NCBI GenBank assembly: GCA_019787685.1
Contig: JAHNUO010000007.1
Location: 2,170,001-2,234,000 of the forward strand
Length of the DNA: 64,000 nucleotides
DNA from: Chiua virens
Taxonomy: Eukaryota; Basidiomycota; Agaricomycetes; Boletales; Boletaceae
Direction of reading: 5' to 3'
Part shown: positions 33,601 through 44,900 of the stretch, in pieces
How the letters are laid out: every line of letters starts with the position of its first letter
Position numbering within the stretch: position 1 is the stretch's first letter
Translations under genes and position numbers: made by a program
Notes under the pieces: generated by a model
The model's database searches: none
What the model saw: only the letters and a program-made list of their open reading frames with translations
Told to the model about the DNA's origin: nothing

Positions 33601-36600
33601 TGATCTACAAGCGACCGGTTCGATCAGCGCTGTATTATCCGTCCAAATCACGTTTGTAAAACAGCACGCAAGCAAAAGATCAAACTGCCTACGACAGCAG
33701 GAACCTCTTCAAGTACTCGACCGTAGCGGCATTTACGTATTCAATCACGCTCTTCTGCTTGTACCCTAGACCGACGCAGTCCCGCATGAGTCGCGTGCAT
33801 CGAAAGTCAATGTCGAAGGCTCGAAACTCACCATGACCTTCGCCCTCACAGATCACCATTTGTGCCTGTCCACCAGGTCGATCTTGCACGATCTTGTACA
33901 TGGCCACGGCTTCATGCACGGTCACCCGCGTGTCGTTCTCACCGTGGGTGATCAACAAAGGTACGTTGATATTCTCGGCATTGTTCATGGGCGAGATGCG
34001 TTCTAGGAAAGCTCGAATGACAGGATCTGATTCGTCCCCATATTCGAGACGTCGGTTGGCGCGACGAACCGGGGCAGTATTCTCAAGGAATGTGACCCAA
34101 TTTCCGATGCCAAAGTTGGCTACGCCACATCTAAGCTTAGAGGAGTAATGCGTGAGTGTCGCCTTGGGTAACCGGGTTAGACTTTGGGAGCACATGCGAG
34201 ATCATAAAGGATGAAACCCACAAAGACCATGTACCCGCCATCTGAGTGTGGTGATGTTTAGCGGTTTTACCATGCATAAAAGAAAATCAAAAGTCACATG
34301 AACCACCCATGACTGCGATGCGAGATGAATACAGTTCCTCAGATAGTCCAGACCCAATGAAATCGATCAGTGCATTGATATCTCTGCCATTTATCTCATC
34401 AGAAGACGAGGAGGGAAGCAAAAAACAGCACTTGCTTGACGGCATCCTCCCGTTTCTCAACGTCGTCCGCTGACATGTATTTCCTTCCGTACCCTGAGCT
34501 GCCTCTCACGTTCGGGTACAACACCGCAATGCCCAACTCGTTGAGGAGATAGCCATGCGTTGCACTCGTGTCTCCCCGTCAGTCAAAAGTTCAGGAGACA
34601 AGAGTATCGGGACTCACGTCCTTCTCTGCACCGTACTCTGCGACTCAGGGCCTCCGTGGATACTGATAACCACGGGCACCTTGCTCTGTCCCTGATTTGG
34701 ATGATAATAGAACGAAGGAACCTCCAAACCATCAAAACTCCTGAACTTGATCAACTTTGGTGCGATACCCTTGACTTCAGGTACCCCAGCTTGAGCGAAA
34801 GACGCCACCTCGACGTCAACGTATGCATGGCCGTCGGGCGTATACTTGAGCGTCTGTAGGTCTAGAGTGGTCTTGCGAATGGATGCATGATATTGATAAG
34901 AGGAAAGATGCAGTGCGAGCTCGTAGGGATATCCGTTTCGCCCATTATGCGTAGATGTGATCCATCCTCCTTCCCAGGCAAGCTTGACTTCGACTACCGT
35001 ATCCTTGTTCGGGCCACTGAGCGGCATAGCGTATAGGGTACTCCAACCATCCACGTTCGCAACAAAGTAGATGCAAGCATTTGTGACTTGCAGACCTCCT
35101 ACCTCCCAAGCGATGGGTTTCAGAACAGGGATGGACATGTCGAGATTGGGAGTCGTGATGTGCGTGACGGTACGCTGATTGAGGTCGTATGACACCACGG
35201 CATCAAAATCACCGTACGCATTCGTGGCGACATATATGACATGGGGACTGGCAGGATCAAGTGAAAAGATGCCGTGGGTTGCTGTGGCCTCTTCGGGTTC
35301 TGTGGATCCGGGTAGAATAATACGCTCGAGCTTGCCTGGTTCTGGTCCGGAAATATCGACGACGAACATGGGTTGATAGGCATTCCCGTACGTGCGTGCG
35401 AGGAGTAGATATCTGTCGTCAACAGAGAGGGACAGAGTGACCCATCGTTCGGTCTTCCCATCTCGCAGGAGTGGCGTAACCAACTCCGAAGGCAGACTGA
35501 ACGGCGTCGAGTCGGTGGTAGCCCCAGTGTTGGAATCTACCAATCGGGTCACGTAGGCCAGGGTATCGGTGTTGTTTTCCTTGTTTGACGCGAACGCCAT
35601 CAGTCTGGAACATTTATGAGAGCGTATCAGCAGAATATAAGACAAAACCGACTTGTTGGATGGAGATATGATGACACTGTTGTATCTATAGTCGTCGTGC
35701 GTCAATCTTTCAATCCGACCTTTACCAGGTGCGTTGTCTAGTTCGCCATCAATCTTTGGCAAGACCTGTTCGCACACGGCGTCCTCCCAGTAACGCCTGC
35801 AATCCTCGTCGTCAGTCATAGTTCCGATAGAATGTACCCCAAGCACGCACCAAAGTTGAAAGTGTTCATTTCCGTTGAAGTCCATGGCCATGATGGCACC
35901 GCCTGCCCTATACACGCCACGCCAATCCTCTCCAGCAATAGGTCTAAATGCGGATATAATCCGACCAGTACCGATGTTGAAATATGTGAGACGCTCCAGC
36001 TCAGTGTTGGCCGGGTCGGCCGAGATCCTGTAAATCTGGGACACCTGGGCATCTTCTGGACGATGGGAAAGGAAAATGCCACCAGGAACTTCTTCTCCCG
36101 TAGCAGTCTTCACCGTGCGTTCGAAAGCACGCAATTCGAACCCTAGTGGCCGCGATGTTCATGGAGATCCGGAATCCGTTTCACACTGTCACACACCTCG
36201 ATTTGCATCTTCGTATTGTTTCATGCCAGTGAAGATTTCCTGAGGGATATCTGGAGCATTGATCGCCTTGATTTTGTCGGCGGGTCTGGTAAACTCGAGG
36301 TCGCCGTAATCGACGGGAGCGGCCATGCTTAACAACGTGGGGAAGCAGAGGCAGATTCCCTATCACCGTCCCGCCAAGTTGATGCCACTTATATATCCGA
36401 AGCGGGACAAAACCCTCACGATCGAGGTTGTCCATATGGTCCAACGGTAAGTAGAGGTCCCGGAAGAGATAAGATCAGCAGACCGACCCAAGCCCCAATT
36501 AGGACCATCGATGTCACCACGATCTGAAGGTAAGTTGGTACGCCCGGGCCGGAAAACACGGTGTTCAAGTAACTGATCCATCAATGATCTGTGGAAACGT

Positions 36601-36730
36601 GTACATATAATGCGAAGTACACATCCGAACTACTCACCTTCTTATTGATTCCTCCATAGTACTGATGCAGGATGCCGTTATTGGGCATATTGTCGACAAC
36701 AAACTCGAACGATCGTAAGTTCACTCATGG
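33585..36730. repeat. Right copy of the duplicated block (intact S9 gene plus WD40-gene 5' remnant)
   Basis: Matches 26830-29215 through the S9 gene, its leader, and a stretch near 36700 (GTCGACAACAAACTCGAACG). That stretch parallels the WD40 start region at 29183 (GTCGACGACGAACTTGAATG), with the ATG changed to ATTG. Boundaries are by eye. Confidence 0.65.
33689..36326 (-). CDS. S9 family peptidase (prolyl oligopeptidase / dipeptidyl-aminopeptidase type), intact copy
   Basis: Cleaves small peptides; family S9 has an N-terminal beta-propeller and a C-terminal alpha/beta-hydrolase domain. Eight exons (36197-36326, 35851-36142, 35653-35796, 34618-35604, 34436-34564, 34298-34383, 34228-34241, 33689-34162) sum to 751 codons plus stop. 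No signal peptide is present, so it is probably cytosolic. The propeller includes TYFNIGTGRI and DPASPHVIYVATNAYGDFDA. The catalytic half has PVVISIHGGPE, LNELGIAVLYPNVRGSSGYG, the nucleophile MGGSYGGYM (split by an intron right after the Ser codon), ITHGENDTRV with the Asp, and EGEGHGEFRA with the His. The triad is complete. The intron at 34384-34435 begins GCAAGT, a GC-AG intron. Two introns (48 and 54 nt) are in frame, so an annotation could miss them. A decayed paralogue lies 7 kb to the left. Confidence 0.9.
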
Positions 36731-36933
36731 CAACGGTTATATTCGGTTTGTGCGATTACAATCTTCGCACCGCGAGAAAAGGGAAGCCAAAAGACCTGCA
36801 TTTGCACGACATGTTGAACTTGAAAATGTTCGGACAGCAACCTGCGGATCTATATCCTTCTCTGGAAAAACAGTGAATGTCATTCCACGTTATCATACAA
36901 CACCGGAACAACAAGGGAAATAAGTAATACCAC
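36327..36933. other. Spacer between S9 gene start and RSC7 3' end, with WD40 5' remnant
   Basis: Contains the S9 promoter and leader. The part 36590-36730 is homologous to the region at 29040-29215 that precedes and starts the WD40 gene. A plus-strand frame of 83 codons (36672-36923) shows no homology beyond that. I treat it as non-coding. Confidence 0.45.
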
Positions 36934-38813
36934 CTAACTCAATGAGGCCATCAACGTCTCTCTCTCCGCCGCATACGGTTCCAGGTCCTTTGAACCCGGG
37001 AGCTCAAGGCAGGTATCCACCCAAGCCAAGGCCCATGCTCCGTTCCCCACTTTGGTCCCACCAAGAACACGCCGCGGAGCGACTTGCTCCCAGCGATACC
37101 TCGTCGACTGCGTGTTTGCGCCATCTGTGTGTGAGAGAGAAATCGTCAACCCTCGTAAAGCCCAAAATGAGAACCGAGTAAACGCACAATGTACGAGTCC
37201 TGTATGCGGTTCGTACACACCCAGCGGAAGGTCGCCGTCGTTCGTGTTTTTCTTCTGCCCCGCATCCGCATCAACGTCGACGTCCATCGCGCCGTTGATC
37301 TCTTTTCCCTTGCGGAAACCTGGAATTCCCTCCAGGATACCCCCGCATGCGACGCGAGCTTCGCGTCGCATCTTGGACCACTCTACGTTTATGTCATGGA
37401 CCCTCCGAGACGCCTCCATCATCCAATTCTCCGCTGTCAGGCCCTCCCGAGTCAGCATGCTTTTTCTGACAGCACTATGAGGCCCGTCACTAAATGGACC
37501 CCACCCAGAAGCACCGAAGAGCGTCGTCGGTCCTCCAGCACGATATACGCCTTGGTTGGTCCCTAATGTCTGGCTCGGTGCAGAGATGGTGGGAGCATTG
37601 CTCGAAGAAGTAGCCGTTGGATCTGGGAGTTCACCAACAAAGTCACCCGGGGAGAGGCCTTTGGCGGTGATCTCGGCAAGTACGCGGCCTTCGTAATAAT
37701 CATCCGTGATCCAGCGTCCGTCTAAAAAGATGGACACGTTGTTTGAACCGCGGACAACCAGCCAATATGCATGGCATGAACAACTTACCAATAATCATTT
37801 TAGCGCCATGTAGTTTGTATGCGCTCCGCGCAGTGACTAATGTGACACTGCGAGTTTTGAGGTGGGCACCAAGCTTTCCGGCTTGTATAAGGGCTTCCTT
37901 CTCCTGTTGCGAAGCACTGAGTTTGAGTGCGAGAGCATTACGGCGGAAGTAGTATAAAGAATCGCGGAATCCGGAGGAACGCGCTGCATCGATAGCAAGC
38001 ATATATTGTCGTGTTGGATGACGATCAGGAAGAATAAAGGTACTGCATTTGAAGCGTCGACCTAGTAGCAGCGCGTCAGATTTGGAACGAGCGAACCTCG
38101 TATTACTCACCATCGAGCAAATTTCCATCAATGTCGATCTTTTGGTCTCCTTTTGAATCCGATTCTGTGACGAACTCGTCGCCCTCGATAAAGTATATCT
38201 CGCCTCCAACTCTACGCCATGCACGGCCGCCTTCTTCGCCTTCCTCACCCTCCACTTCGCCCTCACCGTACTCCGTAAACCGGGCCGTCAAGCCCTTCCC
38301 GCGACCCCGTCCTCGACCGCGGCCACGACCTCTCCCTCTCGCACGCGTCGCCGGTGTGCTCGATGCAGCTCCGCGGGCGCGTCCTCTCGGTCTTCCCCGC
38401 GGTCGTGCGGACGCCTGCGCGTCCCGCTCACCCCCCTCCTCCTCATGTCCCTCCTCCTCCAACTCGCCCTCACCCTCTATATCCCCATCGGTGCCCTCCA
38501 GGGCAGGTTCTTCCTCGTCCAACACGCCTTCGGATTCCTCCCGTTTCGTGTGGACGTCATCTTCGTCGATGTCATCGGCGTCGTCGGGGTAGGACACGGG
38601 TGTCTGAATGGCGGGCGTGTGGGACCGTCGGGTGATGATCGTCGCGCCTCCACGACCGCCACCGGGTTTGAGGATAATTTTGTGACTAGAGGTGGACGTG
38701 CCGACGCGTTTCATGAGCGCAGTTGTGGTAGGTTTTGGTTTAAATCTGTCACGTTTGTCGTCGTGACTTTGGATCGTATGCCTGTACGTCGGTAAAGGGC
38801 TCGATGAATTCAA
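36934..38813 (-). CDS. RSC7: RSC7/Swp82-family subunit of a SWI/SNF-type chromatin remodeller
   Basis: Nuclear subunit of the RSC or SWI/SNF complex. Exons 38111-38813, 37789-38061 and 36934-37721, the last with a 63-nt in-frame intron at 37125-37187, give about 566 residues. The N-terminal 230 residues hold acidic runs and an Arg/Gly tract (RPRGRPRGRARG and a long RG repeat) that resembles AT-hook and RGG segments. The conserved core follows: IDGNLLDGRRFKCSTFILPD, RQYMLAIDAARSSGFRDSLY, YFRRNALALKL, then LPLGVYEPHTGLVH, and RRVLGGTKVGNGAWALAWVD near the end. This order is diagnostic of the family. The 63-nt piece is called an intron because removing it joins HTGLVHYGANTQ as in relatives. Divergent from SPC1 with only 68 bases between starts. 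Confidence 0.9.
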
Positions 38814-38881
38814 CTAATTGACGCGGAGCCAAAGAGTTACGTAATTTAACTTGTCGACGAGAACGGTCAACGTGTCACATT
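38814..38881. promoter_or_regulatory. Very short divergent promoter (RSC7 / SPC1)
   Basis: Only 68 bases separate two start codons pointing away from each other, so the transcription starts must be very close or overlap the coding regions. AT-rich around 38837-38852 (TTACGTAATTTAAC). Confidence 0.5.
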
Positions 38882-39311
38882 ATGTCGTCCTTCCGGGAAC
38901 TCCTCGAGGGAAACATCGTCAGTAATCGCTGCGAATTCGTCGTATTGAATTCTCTCTAACTCAAAACAGGATTTCCATGGACAAAGAAAAGCAGATGATA
39001 TCACTCGCATAGCATTCGTTGCGGCCACCGTAAGTCATTGGTAGTTTGCAGCAAGGTTCTGTTTGTTCAACTGCCCGCAGACCCTTTCCTTCGTGCTCGG
39101 TTTCGCACTCCAGTCGATGCGTGTAACGATGAGCACGTTTGCTCTCTCCACGGTTGTCCCTTGGATTGGTACGCGCATATGCACGACTTGAACCGGATTC
39201 GTTGAACGCTGACTGGTGTGCCTACAGGTCATTCTTCCACCATGGCCCATATTCAATAAGCATCCTGTCAAGTGGTTGCCTGCACAACCACCTACGTTGG
39301 AGAGCAAATAA
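38882..39311 (+). CDS. SPC1: Signal peptidase complex subunit 1 (SPC12 family)
   Basis: Small ER membrane subunit of signal peptidase; non-catalytic, helps substrate handling. Four exons (38882-38917, 38970-39029, 39081-39168, 39228-39311) give about 88 residues, the normal size. Features: MSSFRELLEGNIDFHGQRKA, the conserved cytosolic start, then two membrane helices (TRIAFVAATTLSFVLGFAL and a second one ending VILPPWPIFNKHPVKWLP), with the usual short tail. Exon 3 is 88 nt, one too many for the exon 4 phase. Dropping one C from CCC at 39158-39160 gives STVVLGLVILPPWP, a continuous second helix, so I infer a single-base sequence error. Confidence 0.85.
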
Positions 39312-40259
39312 TACTTCTTTAACTCATCAGATTCATTCCTTCCTTTCGCCGCTGTATGCGTCCATAATGTAATTTGAGCTAATCGTGATAAGTTCGCGTG
39401 ATCAGACTGCTCGCAAAGAGGATTTTTTGTTGTACTGACTCACTGTTGGGATACCAACTGAGTCTTGATTAGAGACGGAAAAAGGTGCTTTGCAAGATAA
39501 GCTTCACGCTGCATGGGACCAGCATCAGAGACTTTGTCTTTGAGTCACCTCCAAATCGCTCACTCACAACCCCTGAGGCTCACTACGTTGGCTCAAGGTT
39601 TCTCAGAGAAATCTACCTAGCTAACGAACTCGGGTTGACTGACAGTAGCGTCAAGCAGACTCCACATCATCGAGAAATTTTTTGATGATTCACGAAACAA
39701 GCATACAAGGTTCCAATTAGCGACCCTACAGTCCCCACATCCCCCCTCCTGTGAGTCCCAACAAAAGAGAGGAAGGGGCCTCGTCCCTCCAGAAATCCCA
39801 AGAGGTAGGAGAGCGTGCGTGCAACGTGATGTGACCAAGGCCACCTGCACAATTTTGTGTTGCAACTCGAGCAGGCATCCTCAATGCACGAGCTCAACTG
39901 CAGTGTCGTTTACTCTGTTTCCAAGAGCGTTAAGAAACACCAGGATAGAGTAAGTGGTCGCGTACTCGAACGGGCTCTCATCTTTCTGCGTTTACGTCTG
40001 AGTCTGCGGGAACGCTTTTTCTTCCACTTCTCTCTCATCCTATCCTGCAGTGAGAACAAGAAAATATTGTGAAGGCAAGGAGATGCACACCTGACAGTTC
40101 GATTGAAGTGACTGTGGAGAAGAATGGAGATTGTTCGTGGGGAATATCTTTGGGGCTGGTTGGTGCTGTATAGTCGATTAGATAAGATATTCTCACATCC
40201 TCGATGACTTCATGACTGATTACGTGAGCGCAAAGTCAAGTGTTTTCAGTCAAGTTGTG
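39312..40259. other. Intergenic region, no supported gene
   Basis: Nearly 950 bases between two plus-strand genes. Small frames on both strands (up to 82 codons) have no supporting features. A T-rich stretch near 40010 and C/T-rich sequence approaching 40260 are the only notable points. Confidence 0.4.
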
Positions 40260-41094
40260 ATGTTTATTCGATTAATCCATCTTACTCGACCATCTCTCCT
40301 CTCGGCCCGATTTCCGTACCGACCTGTCTTACCCCCCTCCCGTCTACATCTCCGGATAACCCCCCTGCAGCCTCAGTTCCGTCGTTGGTCTTCCTCGCAG
40401 GCACCGTTAGCTGACCCCTCCCGTTTCGGATCTTTTCTACCATCTTCTTCCGCTACCCCGTGACCCAGACCCTTCCCAATCCATTCCCGTCTATGCTCTC
40501 TCCTTCCTTCCCTCTCCCCCATCCTCTCCTCGTTCACCGACCGTCCTCGGCTGGCTCCCCGCTGTCACCGATACCGCCAACGATGACGTCGATGCCGGAC
40601 TAAACGACTTTGTCGAAAACCGTACGTCCATTCACCCTCCCAGCTTCTCTCACCCACTCTTTTCAGCACGATTTAGACCTCTCTTGCACGAAGCGATTCA
40701 GCAAGCACTCCGGGAGGGTGTCGACTAACGTTTGGACTAATAGCGCCATCCAGATCCAGCAAGGATGGATGCACATCCACGGTGCGTGTCGAATATTCAA
40801 TGAACGACTCCCCTCACACTCCCATGTAGATTACCGCAATGTCCCTGCCCTAGGAAGAATCGGCGATCCCGATGACATCATTGCATCCGTACTCGTAGAG
40901 GATAGCAAGGTACGCGACTAGTTGTAATGTATTCTGAACATAGTTCACGACCCTATCAGATCTTGTCTGACACCTATCAAGCTATGCCCTCCTACCGAAT
41001 CTGCACCGTAGACGGACCAACTCAATTGACGGAGGGCTTGGCAACAAAGCTCAGGAGCGTCTTGGAGGACGTCGCCTCGCGAGAGTCAGCATGA
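40260..41094 (+). CDS. Conserved fungal protein of unknown function, probable mitochondrial presequence
   Basis: Exons 40260-40621, 40667-40781, 40830-40909 and 40960-41094 give about 229 residues once two +1 shifts are removed (GG at 40428-40429 and GGG at 40716-40718). The N-terminus MFIRLIHLTRPSLLSARFPY is basic and acid-free, a good mitochondrial targeting signal. The body reads DLFYHLLPLPRDPDPSQSIP, VYALSFLPSPPSS, RPLLHEAIQQALR, IQIQQGWMHIHDYRNVPALG, RIGDPDDIIASVLVEDSKIL and CTVDGPTQLTEGLATKLRS. I regard this as a conserved domain because it stays coherent across three introns. I know no function for it. Confidence 0.7.
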
Positions 41095-41905
41095 TACGAA
41101 TTCAAAACGTCATCGAACGCGAGTTGAAACATTGATATCTGCCAGCAATGCATATGAGCCCCCGGGTGGATTGTTGATATTGTGCATCGCTGACCTTGCT
41201 TGGACTCGAATGTGTTATGGTTCCACGCGTCGCACCCTCCATTCTTCAGACACCTAGCCGCCTGTGGGTTTACATCAATGTCTGCACCCGCAAATTCTAT
41301 GTCAGTGGCTGCTGCCGTTGGGCCATTAATCCAGGCTTCCTACCCATTCAGGTACCGACTTGCCAACCATAAGGCAAGTGTTTGAAACTGTTAGCCGTGT
41401 CCGAAAGTCATCACAATTAAGATGAGACAGTAGACAATCTGTGCCTTACACACACAGCCATCTTATGACAGCACAAGGATATTTGCTGACGACATACATA
41501 TCTTGCAAAGACCATGATGTGGCAGTCCCAGGGATGACACCATTGAAAATGAATGTTTGCATTCAAGCATACTGTATAATAGAGTAAAAAACAGCCAGGT
41601 CCCAAGAATATGAATGTGATCATCGAGCCAAGAATTACCAGCACCAACATCCGCAGCCTAGTTGTTGTCACGTCCAGCGCTCAGCACGCCCGTTGATCGA
41701 GATTACGGGGAAAACAACCAAAAGAAAGAGATAGCGAGTATTCGAAATGGATAAAAGCAAGAAGCAAGATAATGATAAAAAAAAATCATAAAAGGATCAA
41801 ATTGATCCCAGGTCATAAGATAGTCTTTAGAGGTCATTAGTAGGCGCTGGCATGATGAGTAGTGCGTGTCTGTATAAATTTGTGCATACGAGGTATCAAG
41901 TAACG
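41095..41905. other. Convergent 3' intergenic region
   Basis: Lies between two genes running towards each other. A minus-strand frame of 84 codons (41417-41671) has a hydrophobic stretch but no other support. A-rich sequence near 41700-41800 may carry polyadenylation signals for the giant gene. Confidence 0.4.
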
Positions 41906-44900
41906 TTAACCACGATATGCCAATGAATCACGGGGCGAACGAGGGCCGAACAAACCAGGGCTTCCGCGGTCGGGGACGAGTAGAGTGGGTTCAACAGACG
42001 GCGGAGTAGGTGCCAACGCAGGATTAGCTGCAGAGATAGCAGTATCAGTCACCTCAGATTATGAATCCCAAACAGGGCCTTTGAAACTCACGCTGCCACG
42101 TAACCCACGAGTGCTGTCTAGGTGGTTCTTGGGGAGGCGGTGGAGGCGGCACGGTTGACTTCCGACTACGACGGCTTCCGCGCGTTGGCAGAGTACGCCA
42201 AGCCGGGCGGGGTATTGGCATCTCCTCAGGCGGGGGTGGGGCATCTGGTGGGGGAGCAGGGGGAGGAGCAGGACCCGGTGCCATCGGCGGTTTCCTATCG
42301 TTTTGTGAGTCACACCCAAAGGAACGATGACGAGTCACAGACCAGTCAGGATCAAATTCTCCACCTGGACCATACTTCGACTTCATCATCATGAGATATC
42401 CAAGTTCGCTGCGGAGGAGATCAGCATCAAGGTGTAGATATCGAGCTAGACAGCAACGCACTGTTGGATGTTGCGACGTTCCTCGCGCAGCTTACCGACT
42501 TCGCCCAAGAGCATCCGAACTTCAGTGGCAAGAGCCTTACTAAACTCGTCCAGATACTGTAAGTAGACATTAGCTACATTCAGACTCAAACAAAACGATT
42601 CGTACGCCTTGAACATTGTAAGGGACCTGCTCGTTCGCAGTGGCGCGGACGGCATTGAGAGTGTCCTGATGCTGTCGATTGCTGTCCGCTCTCCAACCTA
42701 GTGACTCATGAACATTGTGGATCTAAATCATTACAAGTCACTTACTGTCTGATAGAGCGTTAAGAAGATCTCTTTGCTCAGCATTCTGTCGCTGCAGATC
42801 TTCCATGACTTGTTCGATGCCTACTCGCGAACTTGAGCCCAGTAGCGATAGGAAACGACAGCTTAACTCACCAGGTTTGCCTTCGTTGGCCAGTCTTTGT
42901 TCTTCTTCGCGCTGCCTAGCAGCAGCTTGTTCGTCCATCAGTCGCGCGACCATACCCAATAACTCCTGCATCTGTCCATCGCGCTCCTCCTTCCAACGTT
43001 GCTTCTCCGCCCAATGCTCGTCCATGAGCGCTTTCTTTTCTTCGCACAGAGTCAGGTTTTGCTGGATCATGGTAGTGAGATCGACCAATTGGTTGCGTAT
43101 CGTCTCGTCCCGTTCTGCAGCCGCCATTCTTGCTTCGTTTTCCTCTGTGATGCGCAATTGTCGTTCGTTGTCAAGCTCTCCACGGGTGCGAGCAAGTTCT
43201 TCCTCAAGAGCAGCGATTTTCGCGTCCCGTTCTGCGTCCAGGTGTCTACGTTCCTCTTCCAGACGAGCACGCTCCGCTTCGCGTTCCGCCGCAAGCGACT
43301 CTCGCTCACGTGCAAAATATTCTCTTTCCGAGCGAACAGTTTCCATGATGTCGTCTGCGTGTCGTTGGGCTGCTTCGGTTGCGGCTGAGTGAAGTGACTC
43401 AGCAAATGATCGGCCATCATCAGGTAGTTCTGCCTGTGGTGGAGGAACGGGGACTGGAGGGACTTGCGGTACATTTGCGATTTTATCTTCCAGCTCATGG
43501 AACAGAGTATCGGCCCGCTGCCTCGTTTCCAAATCTCTACGACCTTCATTATCAACAAAGATGCGCTCTCTGTCGTCCTCGTTCTCCCGGAACTCATGCT
43601 CACGTCTACCCTCGGCATCCTGCACGTCGAATATAGCGTTGTTCAGCGCTTGTTCTGCCAAGCTAAGCTTTCCCAATGCATCCTCGAGTTCTGGACCGCC
43701 GGGTCCAGAGTGTAGAGGAGGTTCCGGATGTTCCCGCTCGGGCGGTGGTGGGACATAATTAATGGCTCCTGGATCCTCCGGGGTCTGTGGGGTAGGGCCA
43801 CCGCGCGAACCCGTGCGTTGAGGAGTGTGAGGATCGCCTCCTGCAGACGCCGCACGCGAGAGTATTCGTTGAGGAGTATGCTGATCCTCTTCCTCATGTG
43901 AGGGAGCACCACGTGAGGCCGTATGACGGGGAGGGTAAGGGTGTCCATCATCATCTTCCGGATGCGAGGGAGGGGCGCTACGTGAGGCCGTGCGCCGGGG
44001 AGTGTGCGGGTCATCTACCCTCTCAGACACATGGGACGGAGGAGCACGGTGGGAAGGGGTGTGTTCAGGGGAGTATCTTGAACCTTTATGATACATAAGA
44101 GGATAACGTTCACCGGGAGGTATTGGTCTAGGTGAGTGGGGGGCATCTGCAGAACAAGCTAAACATGAAAACGTTTGAGTAAATCACAAGGGACCTACGT
44201 GATTCACCGCCACCGATCCGAATAATCGTAGGTGGGACTGGAGAAGGCGGCGGAACAGCCGCAGAACTTGGTCCGGGGTGGGGGGTAGCTGTTCCCTCTC
44301 TGTCTGTGGCCGGTGATGGGCGTCTTCGATCACCTGGATCGTGTTCTCCGGTGTCCGGGGGGTAGTCCGAGCGAGCACTGCGGGGGGTACGATGGGACCT
44401 GCGTCGGCGCGGGTCGTCGTCTGGGGAGCGATCTCCCTCATCTCCATCACTCCTAGGTGAATGGCCGCTGCGACGGCTGGGCGAACCACGTCTGCGTCGC
44501 CTATCATCACCGTGATACCTCCAAGGCGGTGAATACGGCTCATGGTATCTGGGGTGGTAACGTTCACTGGGAGAGTATGGACGATACGGATACCGATCGT
44601 CGTACGGGCGGTAATATCGCCCACGATAGTAATCCGGTGAGTAGGATCGCGATCGCGAACGATCGCGACGCTCGTACGGGCGTCGTCTATCATCGTCCCG
44701 GCGTGACCGCTCCCTAGATCGAGAACGCGAAGGATCATGAGGAGTAGACAGGGGAACTCCATGAATGGTAGGTGATCTGTGAATAGGATGATCATCATGT
44801 ATATGTACCGAGGGTGGAACTTCAATTGCAGAGCCCTGTGGGCTTGGGACGACCACGAAAGGCGGCCTTGTGCTTGTCCTAGAACTCGTTCGAGTGGGTT

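Noticed and set aside
40712..40745. A 26-nt intron in the mitochondrial-type gene
   Set aside because: Too short to splice; removing one G from GGG at 40716-40718 gives a continuous reading frame instead.
41417..41671. Minus-strand ORF with a hydrophobic start (MTTTRLRMLVLVILGSM)
   Set aside because: Looks like a small membrane protein at first, but the rest is Cys/His-rich noise and it lies in a convergent 3' region with no promoter-like sequence.
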